A DNA stretch of 64,000 bases from Candidatus Gastranaerophilales bacterium (GTDB taxonomy: Bacteria; Cyanobacteriota; Vampirovibrionia; Gastranaerophilales; Gastranaerophilaceae): the NCBI GenBank assembly GCA_944327225.1, contig CALVGZ010000001.1, positions 1 through 64,000 on the forward strand, in the 5' to 3' direction. The translations under genes and the position numbers were made by a program. The stretch's first letter is position 1, and every line of letters begins with the position of its first letter. The notes beneath the pieces are model-generated. The model did not search any database. It had not been told where the DNA came from and saw only the letters and a program-made list of their open reading frames with translations. Shown here in pieces: positions 44,021 to 54,466 of this stretch.

Positions 44021-46081
44021 ATGAGCGTTAGGGTTTCTCAAAATTCATTTTCTCGAGGGATTATTTCTCCGTCTTTACAGGGTCGAGTTGATTTGGAACA
44101 ATATTCTCTCGGCGTAAAAGAACTTGTAAACGGTATGGTCTTGCAAGAAGGTTGTATTGTTAATCGTCCGGGATTGGAGTTTTTGGTAAAAACAAAGTAT
44201 AGCAACAAAAAAGTTCGACTTATTCCATTTGTTTTTAATTTGGAGCAAAGTTATATAATAGAAGCAGGAAATCAATATTTTAGGTTTATAAAAAATGGCG
44301 GGTATATATTAAACGATAATGACGAAATTTATGAAATAGAAACACCTTATGTTGAGGCTGATTTATTTGAGTTAGATTATGTCCAGCAGGCTGATGTTTT
44401 GACTATTGTACATAGAAATTATGTACCTTATGAACTTTCGAGACTGGAACATGATGATTGGCAATTAAATGCTATTGATTTTAAATCTTCTATCGAACCA
44501 CCAAGTACGGTGAGTGCTGTGTATACGGGTTCAACATCTTCAAATACAACCACTTATGAGTATGTTGTTTGTTCTGTAGATACAAAAACAAAAGAAGAAA
44601 GTTCAAGAAGTTCCGTGGCTTCGGTTGTTGGTCATTTGGAAGCTTATTGGACAACGGCAGAAAAGATTACAATTTCATGGAGTGCGGTTGAAAATGCTCT
44701 TGAATATAACATATATCGTTCGGTAAACGGAATTTTCGGGTATGTTGGAACTTCGAGTACTACTTCTTTTGTGGATAATAATATTGAACCGGATTTAACC
44801 AGTTGTGCTCCTGTTTTTACAAATCCGTTTGAAGATGAAAACCCATCTTGTGTTTGTTATTATCAACAAAGAAAAGTTTACGCTTCTTCAAATGAATCTC
44901 CGCAAGCATTATGGGCAAGCCAAACTGGCACTAATGATAATTTTAATATTTCAAGACCGTTAAATGCGACGGATTCTATTTCAATGTCAATTTACGATAA
45001 TGTTGCAAATTTAATTCAACATTTAATTCCTTTTGATGATCTTATTGTTATGACGACAAATGCTGAATGGTCGGTAAACGGGTCTGACGGTATTTTTTGT
45101 GCTAGTCCAGCTCCAATTGCCAATATTCAATCTTATTACGGTGCATCAAAGGTAAAACCTGTCATATCCGGTTCGATGGTTTTATTTGTGCAATCGGGTG
45201 GCAATATTCTTCGTGATTTGGGTTATAGCTATTTGTCAGATTCTTACGACGGACAGGAATTAACTATACTTGTCAGTCATTTATTTGAAGGTAAACAAAT
45301 AGTCGATATGGCATATTCTAAGGAGCCTTATAGAATTGTTTGGTGCGTTATGAATGATGGTACAATTAACGCTCTTACCTATAATCCTAAGCAAAAAATA
45401 ACCGCTTGGCACCAGCATGTGACTGACGGAGTTTTCGAAAGTGTCACTACAATTAGAGAAAACAATGAAGATATAGCTTATTTTGTGATTAAAAGAATAA
45501 TTGATGGAACTGAGGTAAGGTATATTGAAAGATTTAAGTCTCGTACGGTCAAGTCGTTGAAAGATGCTTTTTTTCTTGATTGTGCATTATCTAAAACATT
45601 TGATTCAAAGGTTAGCAAAATTTATGGTCTGGAGCATTTAAAAAATAAAACAGTTAATGCCTTATTGGATTATGGGGTTGTGGAAAATCTTGTGGTTAAT
45701 TCAAGTGGTGTTCTTGATTTACCCTATGAAGCCAAGAACGTTTTAATTGGCCTTCCTTATACTTTTAGAATGGAGACTTTAAATATTGAAAGTGAAAGTA
45801 CTTTAGGTATAAATAAAGTTATAAATAAAGTTGATGTTAAGATTTTGAATTCAAGAGAAGATTTCTTTATTGAAAATGATGATTTTACGTTGTCACAAAA
45901 TGCTAGAAGTTATGATAGTATTAATTTTCCAGAAGAATTATACAACAAAGATGTTGAATTTTGTCCGCTTTCTAATCCTACTTTTCAAGCTTCGGTTAAG
46001 ATTATTCAGCCCTACCCCCTTCCTTTGTGTATTCTTTCTGTTTCTTCAACCATTTCCCTTGAGGAGATAGAACAAGCATGA
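44021..46081 (+). CDS. Tail tubular protein B-like nozzle protein with FN3-like domain
   Basis: The 686-residue protein starts at ATG 44021 (AGGAG upstream). The first segment SQNSFSRGIISPSLQGRVDLEQY, followed by NRPGLEFLV, is characteristic of nozzle proteins of podoviruses. Around residues 160-265 there is a fibronectin-III-like insert with paired strands (YEYVVCSVD, ENALEYNIYRS). The middle is beta-propeller-like in its repeating hydrophobic strands (for example VKPVISGSMVLFVQS). It forms the end of the short tail. Confidence 0.83.
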   Translation: MSVRVSQNSFSRGIISPSLQGRVDLEQYSLGVKELVNGMVLQEGCIVNRPGLEFLVKTKYSNKKVRLIPFVFNLEQSYIIEAGNQYFRFIKNGGYILNDNDEIYEIETPYVEADLFELDYVQQADVLTIVHRNYVPYELSRLEHDDWQLNAIDFKSSIEPPSTVSAVYTGSTSSNTTTYEYVVCSVDTKTKEESSRSSVASVVGHLEAYWTTAEKITISWSAVENALEYNIYRSVNGIFGYVGTSSTTSFVDNNIEPDLTSCAPVFTNPFEDENPSCVCYYQQRKVYASSNESPQALWASQTGTNDNFNISRPLNATDSISMSIYDNVANLIQHLIPFDDLIVMTTNAEWSVNGSDGIFCASPAPIANIQSYYGASKVKPVISGSMVLFVQSGGNILRDLGYSYLSDSYDGQELTILVSHLFEGKQIVDMAYSKEPYRIVWCVMNDGTINALTYNPKQKITAWHQHVTDGVFESVTTIRENNEDIAYFVIKRIIDGTEVRYIERFKSRTVKSLKDAFFLDCALSKTFDSKVSKIYGLEHLKNKTVNALLDYGVVENLVVNSSGVLDLPYEAKNVLIGLPYTFRMETLNIESESTLGINKVINKVDVKILNSREDFFIENDDFTLSQNARSYDSINFPEELYNKDVEFCPLSNPTFQASVKIIQPYPLPLCILSVSSTISLEEIEQA

Positions 46082-46557
46082 AAGAAATTGAAATTAATAA
46101 GGAAAATCTTATTAAATTGTTTAATAATTTAAGAAAAGATGATTTACGCGAATTAAAGGTAATTTTTAAAAATAATATTAAAAGAAATTTTGTCAAAATT
46201 TGTCTTGAAAATAAAGATACATATTTTATTGCCGATGATAAAGGTTCTCCTCTTGCGATAGGCGGGATTAAGATATTTTATATAAAAAATTTTTTGGTTG
46301 GTCAAGTTTGGTTACTATGTAGTAATGATGTGTCGAAAAATCGATTGTCGGTTTTAAAATATGTCAAAGATAAAATCGGTGAATTTAAATTGGAATGTGA
46401 TGTTTTATTTAATTTTATTTATAAGTCTAATTTTAGTTTTTTAAAGTGGCTTAAATATGCCGATTTTGAAGCTATACCGATAAATAATAATTTCAAATTA
46501 TTTTATTATAAAAAAGGAGGTATTAATTTTGATTTACGATATTTTACCTGTAAATAA
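46078..46557 (+). CDS. Phage gp13-like (GNAT-fold) virion protein
   Basis: The 159-residue protein resembles the T7 gp13 family, which has an acetyltransferase-like fold: YFIADDKGSPLAIGGI, VWLLCSNDV and a SFLKWLKYADFEAI helix-strand ending (the usual LRWLKWLGF). The catalytic acetyl-CoA loop is not obvious. In T7 gp13 is needed for virion assembly. It overlaps the previous gene (ATGA) and the next by 29 bases. Confidence 0.7.
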   Translation: MKEIEINKENLIKLFNNLRKDDLRELKVIFKNNIKRNFVKICLENKDTYFIADDKGSPLAIGGIKIFYIKNFLVGQVWLLCSNDVSKNRLSVLKYVKDKIGEFKLECDVLFNFIYKSNFSFLKWLKYADFEAIPINNNFKLFYYKKGGINFDLRYFTCK

Positions 46558-47551
46558 TTATCAGGGAAATAACAGCACAACAACTTTTGATTTTGATTTT
46601 TATATTGAAAGCAGTGAGCAATTAAAAGTTTATCATTTTGATGAAAATAATGTAAAAAATTTATTAATTGAGGGTGTCGACTACTCGATAAATGAATTTA
46701 AAAATGAAAACGGAAGTTATATTACCTTTCCATTGCAGGGTTCAACTTATGGAACTTTAGCGACAAATGAAAAAATATCTTTAGAATTGTCTTTACCTAT
46801 TTCACAGGATACTCAGTATAATAACAGTTCTTTATTAAATCTTAAGGCACTTGAGTATTCTCTTGATTATTTAACAAGATTGATTCAAATTTATGCAAGA
46901 AAAATTCAATTATGTGTTAAGGTTGAAGAATGTTCTGAAAATACACCGGAACAGTTGATTGATAGCATAAATCAACACTCATTAAATGTTGCTGGTTATG
47001 CAAATTCTGTTCAAAATGCTTTGAATTCAATCACTGAGATGAAAACGTCTATTGACAATACATATAATGTTATTTCTGGCTACAGTGAAAAATTTGATTC
47101 TATTGATACCCTTTCAGAGCATTGTGATGATATTGATGAGGCTATTTTATCAAAAGCAGATAGTGATTTAGAAAACTTGACAAACGGGCTTGCAAATACA
47201 ATATGCACAACACCGGCAACTACTGTAAGCTCTGCTACAAGTGCTATGCCTGCTGTCATTGTTGAAAATTATATTAGTGGTTATTCTTGGTATAGAGTTT
47301 GGTCTGATGGTTGGTGCGAACAAGGAGGTAGAACTGTAAATCCTTTACAAAGTAGTTTTAGTGTTTCGCTTTTAAAAAATTATACCAATTTAAATTACAG
47401 TATTTTTATTGTAATCTCTGGCTCAAATGCTACTGTTGTTACTGCAAATGTTATGTCAAGAACCACAAGTAGTTTTAATGTTGAAAGTAAGTATTTAGCA
47501 TATAACAACAGAGATTTGGAGTGGTTTGCGTGCGGATATTTGGCAAATTAG
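46529..47551 (+). CDS. Tail fibre/spike protein with T7 gp17-like N-terminus
   Basis: The 340-residue protein starts at TTG 46529 (AAAGGAGG eight bases upstream). The N-terminal ~125 residues fit the virion-attachment domain of podovirus tail fibres (NNYQGNNSTTTFDFDFYI, then DYSINEF and LSLPISQDTQYNNSS). A helical stalk follows (about 130-215). The C-terminal ~100 residues (YSWYRVWSDGWCEQGG to WFACGYLAN) look like a gp53-type receptor-binding tip. It should decide host attachment. Confidence 0.82.
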   Translation: MIYDILPVNNYQGNNSTTTFDFDFYIESSEQLKVYHFDENNVKNLLIEGVDYSINEFKNENGSYITFPLQGSTYGTLATNEKISLELSLPISQDTQYNNSSLLNLKALEYSLDYLTRLIQIYARKIQLCVKVEECSENTPEQLIDSINQHSLNVAGYANSVQNALNSITEMKTSIDNTYNVISGYSEKFDSIDTLSEHCDDIDEAILSKADSDLENLTNGLANTICTTPATTVSSATSAMPAVIVENYISGYSWYRVWSDGWCEQGGRTVNPLQSSFSVSLLKNYTNLNYSIFIVISGSNATVVTANVMSRTTSSFNVESKYLAYNNRDLEWFACGYLAN

Positions 47552-47559
47552 GAGGAATT

Positions 47560-48051
47560 ATGAGTTATAAATTAAATAAACCATACGAAGAAAATGAAAA
47601 AATAAACTTTATTGTTAATTATAACCATAATATGGGTTTAAAAATCGAAGAAACAGAAACTGCGATATATGCACTTGAACCTTATGAAATAATAGTTAAT
47701 GATTCTGTTGTTGATAATTCAGTCGAATATCAGAGTGAGCTGCTTCAAAGAGAACAAGAACGAATTGCAATGTTAAATTTGACTGCAGCAGATGTAGAAA
47801 GAGCTATATACAAGGCAAAAGGGATGGATTTTGATGATGTTATTGCTCTATTGGAAGCTCAGCCTTTATCTGATAATGGAGAACCTCTGGTCAATATTAA
47901 AGAATTAAAGATTGAATTGAAAGCTAATAATTTTTACAGGGGCAATCCTTATATAAATCTTGTTGGTTCTTTACTTGGTTTTAGCAATACTCAGCTCGAT
48001 GAATTTTTTGAAACAAATGATTATACTAAACTTATGGATACGCAAGTATGA
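47560..48051 (+). CDS. Unknown phage protein downstream of the fibre
   Basis: The 163-residue protein starts at ATG 47560 with GGAGGAA upstream; a longer frame from 47521 overlaps the fibre gene and is less likely. It has a helical Q/E-rich middle (QSELLQREQERIAML) and no known motif. Its position after the fibre suggests a fibre chaperone or tail accessory protein, which is only an inference. Confidence 0.6.
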   Translation: MSYKLNKPYEENEKINFIVNYNHNMGLKIEETETAIYALEPYEIIVNDSVVDNSVEYQSELLQREQERIAMLNLTAADVERAIYKAKGMDFDDVIALLEAQPLSDNGEPLVNIKELKIELKANNFYRGNPYINLVGSLLGFSNTQLDEFFETNDYTKLMDTQV

Positions 48052-48506
48052 TTGAATGGTATAAAGATATTGAACTTGAAATTTATTTTGATTCTGTTCC
48101 CCTTGTTATGATGCGGTACGTTAAACCTTATGATGACGATAAAGCAAAAGAAGAAGTTGCAAAAAAACCTTTCATATCAAAAAAGGAATTAAATGTTCTT
48201 TTGGTTGACAGTATTAATTGTAAAAGATATGAATTTTCTATTATTAAAGATTATTGTTGGGATGGGGCATCAATACCCAGATTTTTTTGGCGTTTAATAG
48301 GCTCTTGTACAGACTCTCGTTTTTTAATACCGAGTTTAATTCATGATGTATTATGTGAAAATCATAACTATATTGATAATGACAGGTATTTTTCAACAAG
48401 AGTTTTTGAACGATTGCTTTTTGTTTCTGGTGTCAATCCTTTTAATCGTTGGTTGATGTTTCATTCTGTGGATAATTTTCAAAAATTTTGTTCTTGGAGA
48501 AACTAG
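48048..48506 (+). CDS. DUF1353-family phage protein
   Basis: The 152-residue protein has the family signature WDGASIPRFFWRLIG followed by IPSLIHDVLCE and NDRYFSTRVFERLL. DUF1353 proteins are common in phage tail/lysis regions; the His-Asp in IHDV may bind metal, but function is unknown. It overlaps the upstream gene (ATGA). Confidence 0.85.
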   Translation: MIEWYKDIELEIYFDSVPLVMMRYVKPYDDDKAKEEVAKKPFISKKELNVLLVDSINCKRYEFSIIKDYCWDGASIPRFFWRLIGSCTDSRFLIPSLIHDVLCENHNYIDNDRYFSTRVFERLLFVSGVNPFNRWLMFHSVDNFQKFCSWRN

Positions 48507-48760
48507 TGGATCATTTGTTTGAATATGCACCATTTGCTTTGTTTGTTATTAATCTTTTATTGTGTTTAAGAATATTTGCAAGAACAGAGGATATGAATAA
48601 TTTAAAAGCGGAGCTTATGACTTATGGGATGGAGCATTTTGTGACAAAAGATACATATTCTGATAATCATAAGGCTCTTCAAGATCAAATGCTTCAAATA
48701 CATTCTGACATTTCAGATGTTAAAAATCTTTTAATAAATTCAATTAGCAACAGAGGATAA
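48506..48760 (+). CDS. One-helix phage membrane protein, holin candidate
   Basis: The 84-residue protein starts at GTG 48506, which overlaps the upstream TAG stop; GGAG lies six bases before it. Residues about 7-24 form one transmembrane helix (FALFVINLLLCLRIFA) and the rest is a charged coiled coil. A single-helix protein directly before an endopeptidase gene is a plausible holin or spanin-like factor. Confidence 0.6.
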   Translation: MDHLFEYAPFALFVINLLLCLRIFARTEDMNNLKAELMTYGMEHFVTKDTYSDNHKALQDQMLQIHSDISDVKNLLINSISNRG

Positions 48761-48764
48761 TAAG

Positions 48765-49166
48765 ATGAATAGATTGAATTTTACTTTTTCGGAATTATTA
48801 AAGTCTGATACGGCAAAAAATAATAATATAAGCAACATGCCTGATATTTCTTCTTTGGATAATTTATTAGATCTAATTGTTTTTTGTTTGCAGCCGCTGA
48901 GAGAATTAATTGATAAACCGATGATTATAACATCAGGTTTTAGGACTGATAAAGTAAATAAGCTTGTTGGCGGCTCGTCATTTTCTCAACATAAAAGTGG
49001 TCAAGCTGTTGATTTTGTTGTGAAAAACATGACTCCATCTAAAATTATCGATATTATATTAAAAAGCAACATTGAATTTGATCAATTGATAAATGAATAT
49101 GATAAATGGGTGCATATATCGTTCAATAAGCATAAAAATCGAAAACAGGTTTTAAAAATTAAATAA
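48765..49166 (+). CDS. M15-type peptidoglycan endopeptidase (endolysin candidate)
   Basis: The 133-residue protein fits the zinc DD-peptidase M15 family: FRTDKVNKLVGG, then SxHxxGxAxD as SQHKSGQAVD (H76, D83) and WVHISF with the third ligand H117. The catalytic Glu would be one of those near residue 104-111 (EFDQLINEY). It should cleave peptidoglycan peptides during lysis. There is no signal peptide, so it depends on the holin. It is the last gene of the phage block. Confidence 0.87.
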   Translation: MNRLNFTFSELLKSDTAKNNNISNMPDISSLDNLLDLIVFCLQPLRELIDKPMIITSGFRTDKVNKLVGGSSFSQHKSGQAVDFVVKNMTPSKIIDIILKSNIEFDQLINEYDKWVHISFNKHKNRKQVLKIK

Positions 49167-49172
49167 AATGTT

Positions 49173-49201
49173 AAAAGTACAGTATAAGCTGTACTTTTTT
49201 T
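49173..49201 (+). terminator. Terminator at the end of the phage block
   Basis: Perfect 10-bp stem AAAAGTACAG/CTGTACTTTT with a 6-base loop and T-run, 7 bases after the last phage stop codon. Confidence 0.9.
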
Positions 49202-49210
49202 ATGCAAAAA

Positions 49211-49235
49211 AAATGTTTGACATTGTCAAACATTT
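49211..49235. repeat. 25-base perfect palindrome beyond the phage block
   Basis: AAATGTTTGACA and TGTCAAACATTT flank a single T. On the minus strand it is followed by eight T residues, so it could terminate a minus-strand transcript, yet no minus-strand gene points into it nearby. It could instead be an operator or a boundary relic. The rest of 49236-49459 holds nothing I can support. Confidence 0.5.
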
Positions 49236-49459
49236 ATAAACACGAGGATATCAAGAGAGAGAGTAAAAATATCTTTTTTATTATCCCCACCTATTTATAT
49301 TTTCCATACAAAATAAATTTCATCTTTCATACTTTTATAAAGTTTTTATTTTTTTCATTATTGCTTGGTTGTATATACGAATTTAATAATTTTTAACAAA
49401 TTATGTAAAAAAATTTTTATATTTAGTCATTGCCTTATATTTTGGGTTATTATTGATAA

Positions 49460-51067
49460 ATGAAGTTTACGGATAATTTTGATTTTAAGAAATTTATTTT
49501 GGCGTCTATTTTTTGTTTTGCTTTATTTATTTTAATGTTAGCTTTTTCGTTTAAAAATAATGCTTTAGATTATGATCTTTGGGCTAGACTTATTATGGGA
49601 AATTATGTTTTCCATAAGGGTTTTCCGATGTTTTCGGATGTTGTTTCTTATACCCCGACACATGTTTGGTATGACCCAGAATGGCTTTCAAGTGCTTTTA
49701 TATATTTTGTTCGACTAAAGTTTGGTGTAATCGGGCTTACTTTTTTAAAGGCAATTTTGTTTTTTTTGTGTTTTGTTTTTATTTCATTTGCTATCAAAAA
49801 CAAGCTAAAATATGAGACTTCACCCTATAATATTTGTTTTTATTTAATTTTGCTTTTTATTTCTTTTGAGTTTTCTATCCTTGCTTATACGGTGAGATGT
49901 CAACTATTTACATTTTTGTTGATGTCGATATGGATTTTTTTACTTGAAAAGATTAGGAATTCGGAAGATAAATTTCTTTATTTACTGCCTTTTATTATGC
50001 TTTTTTGGCTCAATGTACATGGCGGTTGCATTGCGGGTGTCGGAATTTTATTTTTGTATGGTGTTGGCGAATTTTTAAATAAAAAACCTTTTAAAAAGTA
50101 TTTTATTGTTTTGATATTTGTGTGTTTGGTTTTTTTTATTAATCCTTGGGGGGTTGATTATATAAAATTTTTAATTGATAGTTCTTATTTGGATAGGAGT
50201 TGGATATCTGAATGGCAATCCCCTGTTTATTTTCCTTTAATTTTTCACTTTTTTTATTTTTTGGTATTATTAGGCACTTTATTTTGTTATTTGTATAAGA
50301 TATATGCTTTAAAATTAAATTATAAAAACATAGACAAGACTAAGTTGATTTTGCTTGTTGTTTTGGCTTTATTGTCTTTAAAGTATATTAAGCATAGCGG
50401 CTTGTTTATTACTATTTATGCGATTTTTATGTATGACGATTTCTATTTTGTATATAATTCTTTGATGGAAAAGCTTAGAAAATATTTGCAAATTAATCAT
50501 ATTGCCATAAAGTATTTATCTTATTTTAAAACTATAGTTATTTATTTATTAATTTTTGTGTATTCTTTGTTTGTTTTTCTTACCGTTCCTTTTAAATATT
50601 CTTATTACAGTTCTTTTCTTGCTAATTTTCCAGTTATGCCGATGCGTTTTTTAGAAATGAATAATATTGAAGGCAAGCTTTTTAGTGATTTTTATTATGG
50701 TTCATTTATTTCTTATAAGTACTACCCCAATATTAAAATATACATGGATGGCAGACAGGAACAGGTATATTCTTCTCAGTTATTTGATGAAGCAATGTTT
50801 TTTCTTAATCAATTCGGTAATACTCCAAATAAGGCAATAACAAGGTATATACCTGATATAATATTGGTTGAACAGTCTTGGAAATGCGTTAATTCATTAA
50901 ATAAAAACCCTTATTATAGCAGAGTATATAGTGATAATAAATATAATATTTATTTGGCAAAAAATGTTCAATTGTTTAGTTATAAATATCCGGACAATAA
51001 TTTAGATGATTATTTTGAAAAATTATTTGATACAGTTTTTGATTATTCAAAGGTAAAAAACAAATGA
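49460..51067 (+). CDS. Multi-spanning GT-C-like glycosyltransferase/membrane protein
   Basis: The 535-residue protein has about eleven hydrophobic helices. Between helices 1 and 2 a periplasmic loop has DYDLWARLIMGNYV...DVVSYT...WYDPEWLS, a pattern of GT-C-like proteins that use polyprenyl-phosphate sugars, with acidic residues that could be catalytic. The C-terminal ~130 residues are soluble and periplasmic (SDFYYGSFISYKYYPNIKI). It overlaps the next gene (ATGA), a polyprenol-phosphate sugar synthase, which suggests the two work as a pair: one makes the donor, the other transfers the sugar. Confidence 0.7.
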   Translation: MKFTDNFDFKKFILASIFCFALFILMLAFSFKNNALDYDLWARLIMGNYVFHKGFPMFSDVVSYTPTHVWYDPEWLSSAFIYFVRLKFGVIGLTFLKAILFFLCFVFISFAIKNKLKYETSPYNICFYLILLFISFEFSILAYTVRCQLFTFLLMSIWIFLLEKIRNSEDKFLYLLPFIMLFWLNVHGGCIAGVGILFLYGVGEFLNKKPFKKYFIVLIFVCLVFFINPWGVDYIKFLIDSSYLDRSWISEWQSPVYFPLIFHFFYFLVLLGTLFCYLYKIYALKLNYKNIDKTKLILLVVLALLSLKYIKHSGLFITIYAIFMYDDFYFVYNSLMEKLRKYLQINHIAIKYLSYFKTIVIYLLIFVYSLFVFLTVPFKYSYYSSFLANFPVMPMRFLEMNNIEGKLFSDFYYGSFISYKYYPNIKIYMDGRQEQVYSSQLFDEAMFFLNQFGNTPNKAITRYIPDIILVEQSWKCVNSLNKNPYYSRVYSDNKYNIYLAKNVQLFSYKYPDNNLDDYFEKLFDTVFDYSKVKNK

Positions 51068-51764
51068 AATATCTTATAGTTATTCCTACATATAATGAAG
51101 CAGAAAACATTGGACTTCTGATTGAAGAAATTAACAGAGTTTTAATTGGTTTTGATTTTTCGATTTTAATTGTTGATGATAATTCATTTGACGGTACCTT
51201 GGAAATAATTAAAGAGTTGGAAAAGAAATATAATAATTTATTTTTGTACAAAAGAAAAGCCAAGTTGGGGCTTGCAAGTGCTTATATTGATGGTTTTAAT
51301 TACGGTATTGGGCTTGGGTTTGATTGCTTTATACAGATGGATGCTGATTTTTCACATAGTCCGAAGTATTTGGTTGAAATGTTTGAAAAATTAAATGATT
51401 ATGACGTGGTTATCGGCTCAAGAAATATATTAAAAGGTAGTGTTAAAGGTTGGAGTTTTTTAAGAAATTTTATCTCTAAAGGCGGATCTTTTTATTCAAG
51501 AATTGTTTTAGGCTGTCCTATTTTTGATTTGACGGGCGGGTTTAACGGGTGGAGAAAAGATATTTTGGATAGAATTAAGCTGAATAAAATAATTTCAAGG
51601 GGCTATTGTTTTCAGGTTGAAATAAAATATAAAGCTTACAAAATTGGAGCAAGAATTAAGGAATTTCCGATAATTTTTGAAAATAGAAAATTTGGAAAAT
51701 CAAAGATGTCGGCTAAAATTTTCCTTGAGGCATTTGTTAATATATTTAGGCTCAGATTTTATTG

Positions 51765-51768
<4 letters not shown>
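51064..51768 (+). CDS. GT2 polyprenol-phosphate mannose/hexose synthase (DPM1-like)
   Basis: The 234-residue GT-A enzyme begins IVIPTYNEAENIG, has DDNSFDGT, GLASAYIDGF, the metal motif QMDADFSH (DAD), and GSRNILKG then LTGGFNGWR. These match dolichyl-phosphate mannose synthase homologues, which load a sugar from GDP- or UDP-sugar onto a lipid carrier. No C-terminal membrane segments or GtrA domain are present. It is coupled to the upstream GT-C-like gene. Confidence 0.88.
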
Positions 51769-54371
<2,603 letters not shown>

Positions 54372-54466
54372 ATTTTATTCCTTTATTTCTATAATAAAAA
54401 TTTACCATAAAAGTATTAGCCGATAAAGATATTATTATTCATATTATCATTTTATAAAATATATCA

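Larger units (their letters stand above)
35603..49201 (+). mobile_element. Podovirus-type virion gene block (epsilon15/BPP-1/T7-like), prophage remnant or GTA-like
   Basis: Nineteen genes in 13.6 kb: 18 on the plus strand in late-gene order (terminases, portal, scaffold, capsid, cement, internal virion proteins, tail tubular A and B, gp13-like, fibre, lysis) and one on the minus strand. All frames are intact and tightly packed with ATGA or short overlaps. No integrase, excisionase, repressor, replication or recombination gene is present, no direct repeats are seen at the ends, and host genes flank both sides. Intact epsilon15-like phages are about 40 kb, so the early half is missing. The block ends at the terminator at 49173-49201. 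Confidence 0.9.

Noticed and set aside
41435-49166. Diversity-generating retroelement, since BPP-1-like phages carry one next to the tail fibre
   Set aside because: No reverse transcriptase and no template/variable repeat is seen around the fibre gene or elsewhere in the block.
49202-49396. 64-residue open frame after the phage terminator
   Set aside because: It begins inside the terminator's T-run without a ribosome site, spans the 25-base palindrome, and encodes a low-complexity F/I/K/Y-rich peptide. Probably not a gene.
54372-54466. T-box or other riboswitch upstream of valS
   Set aside because: The intergenic space is only about 95 bases of AT-rich DNA shared with the divergent tolC gene; no T-box motif or stable stem is visible.
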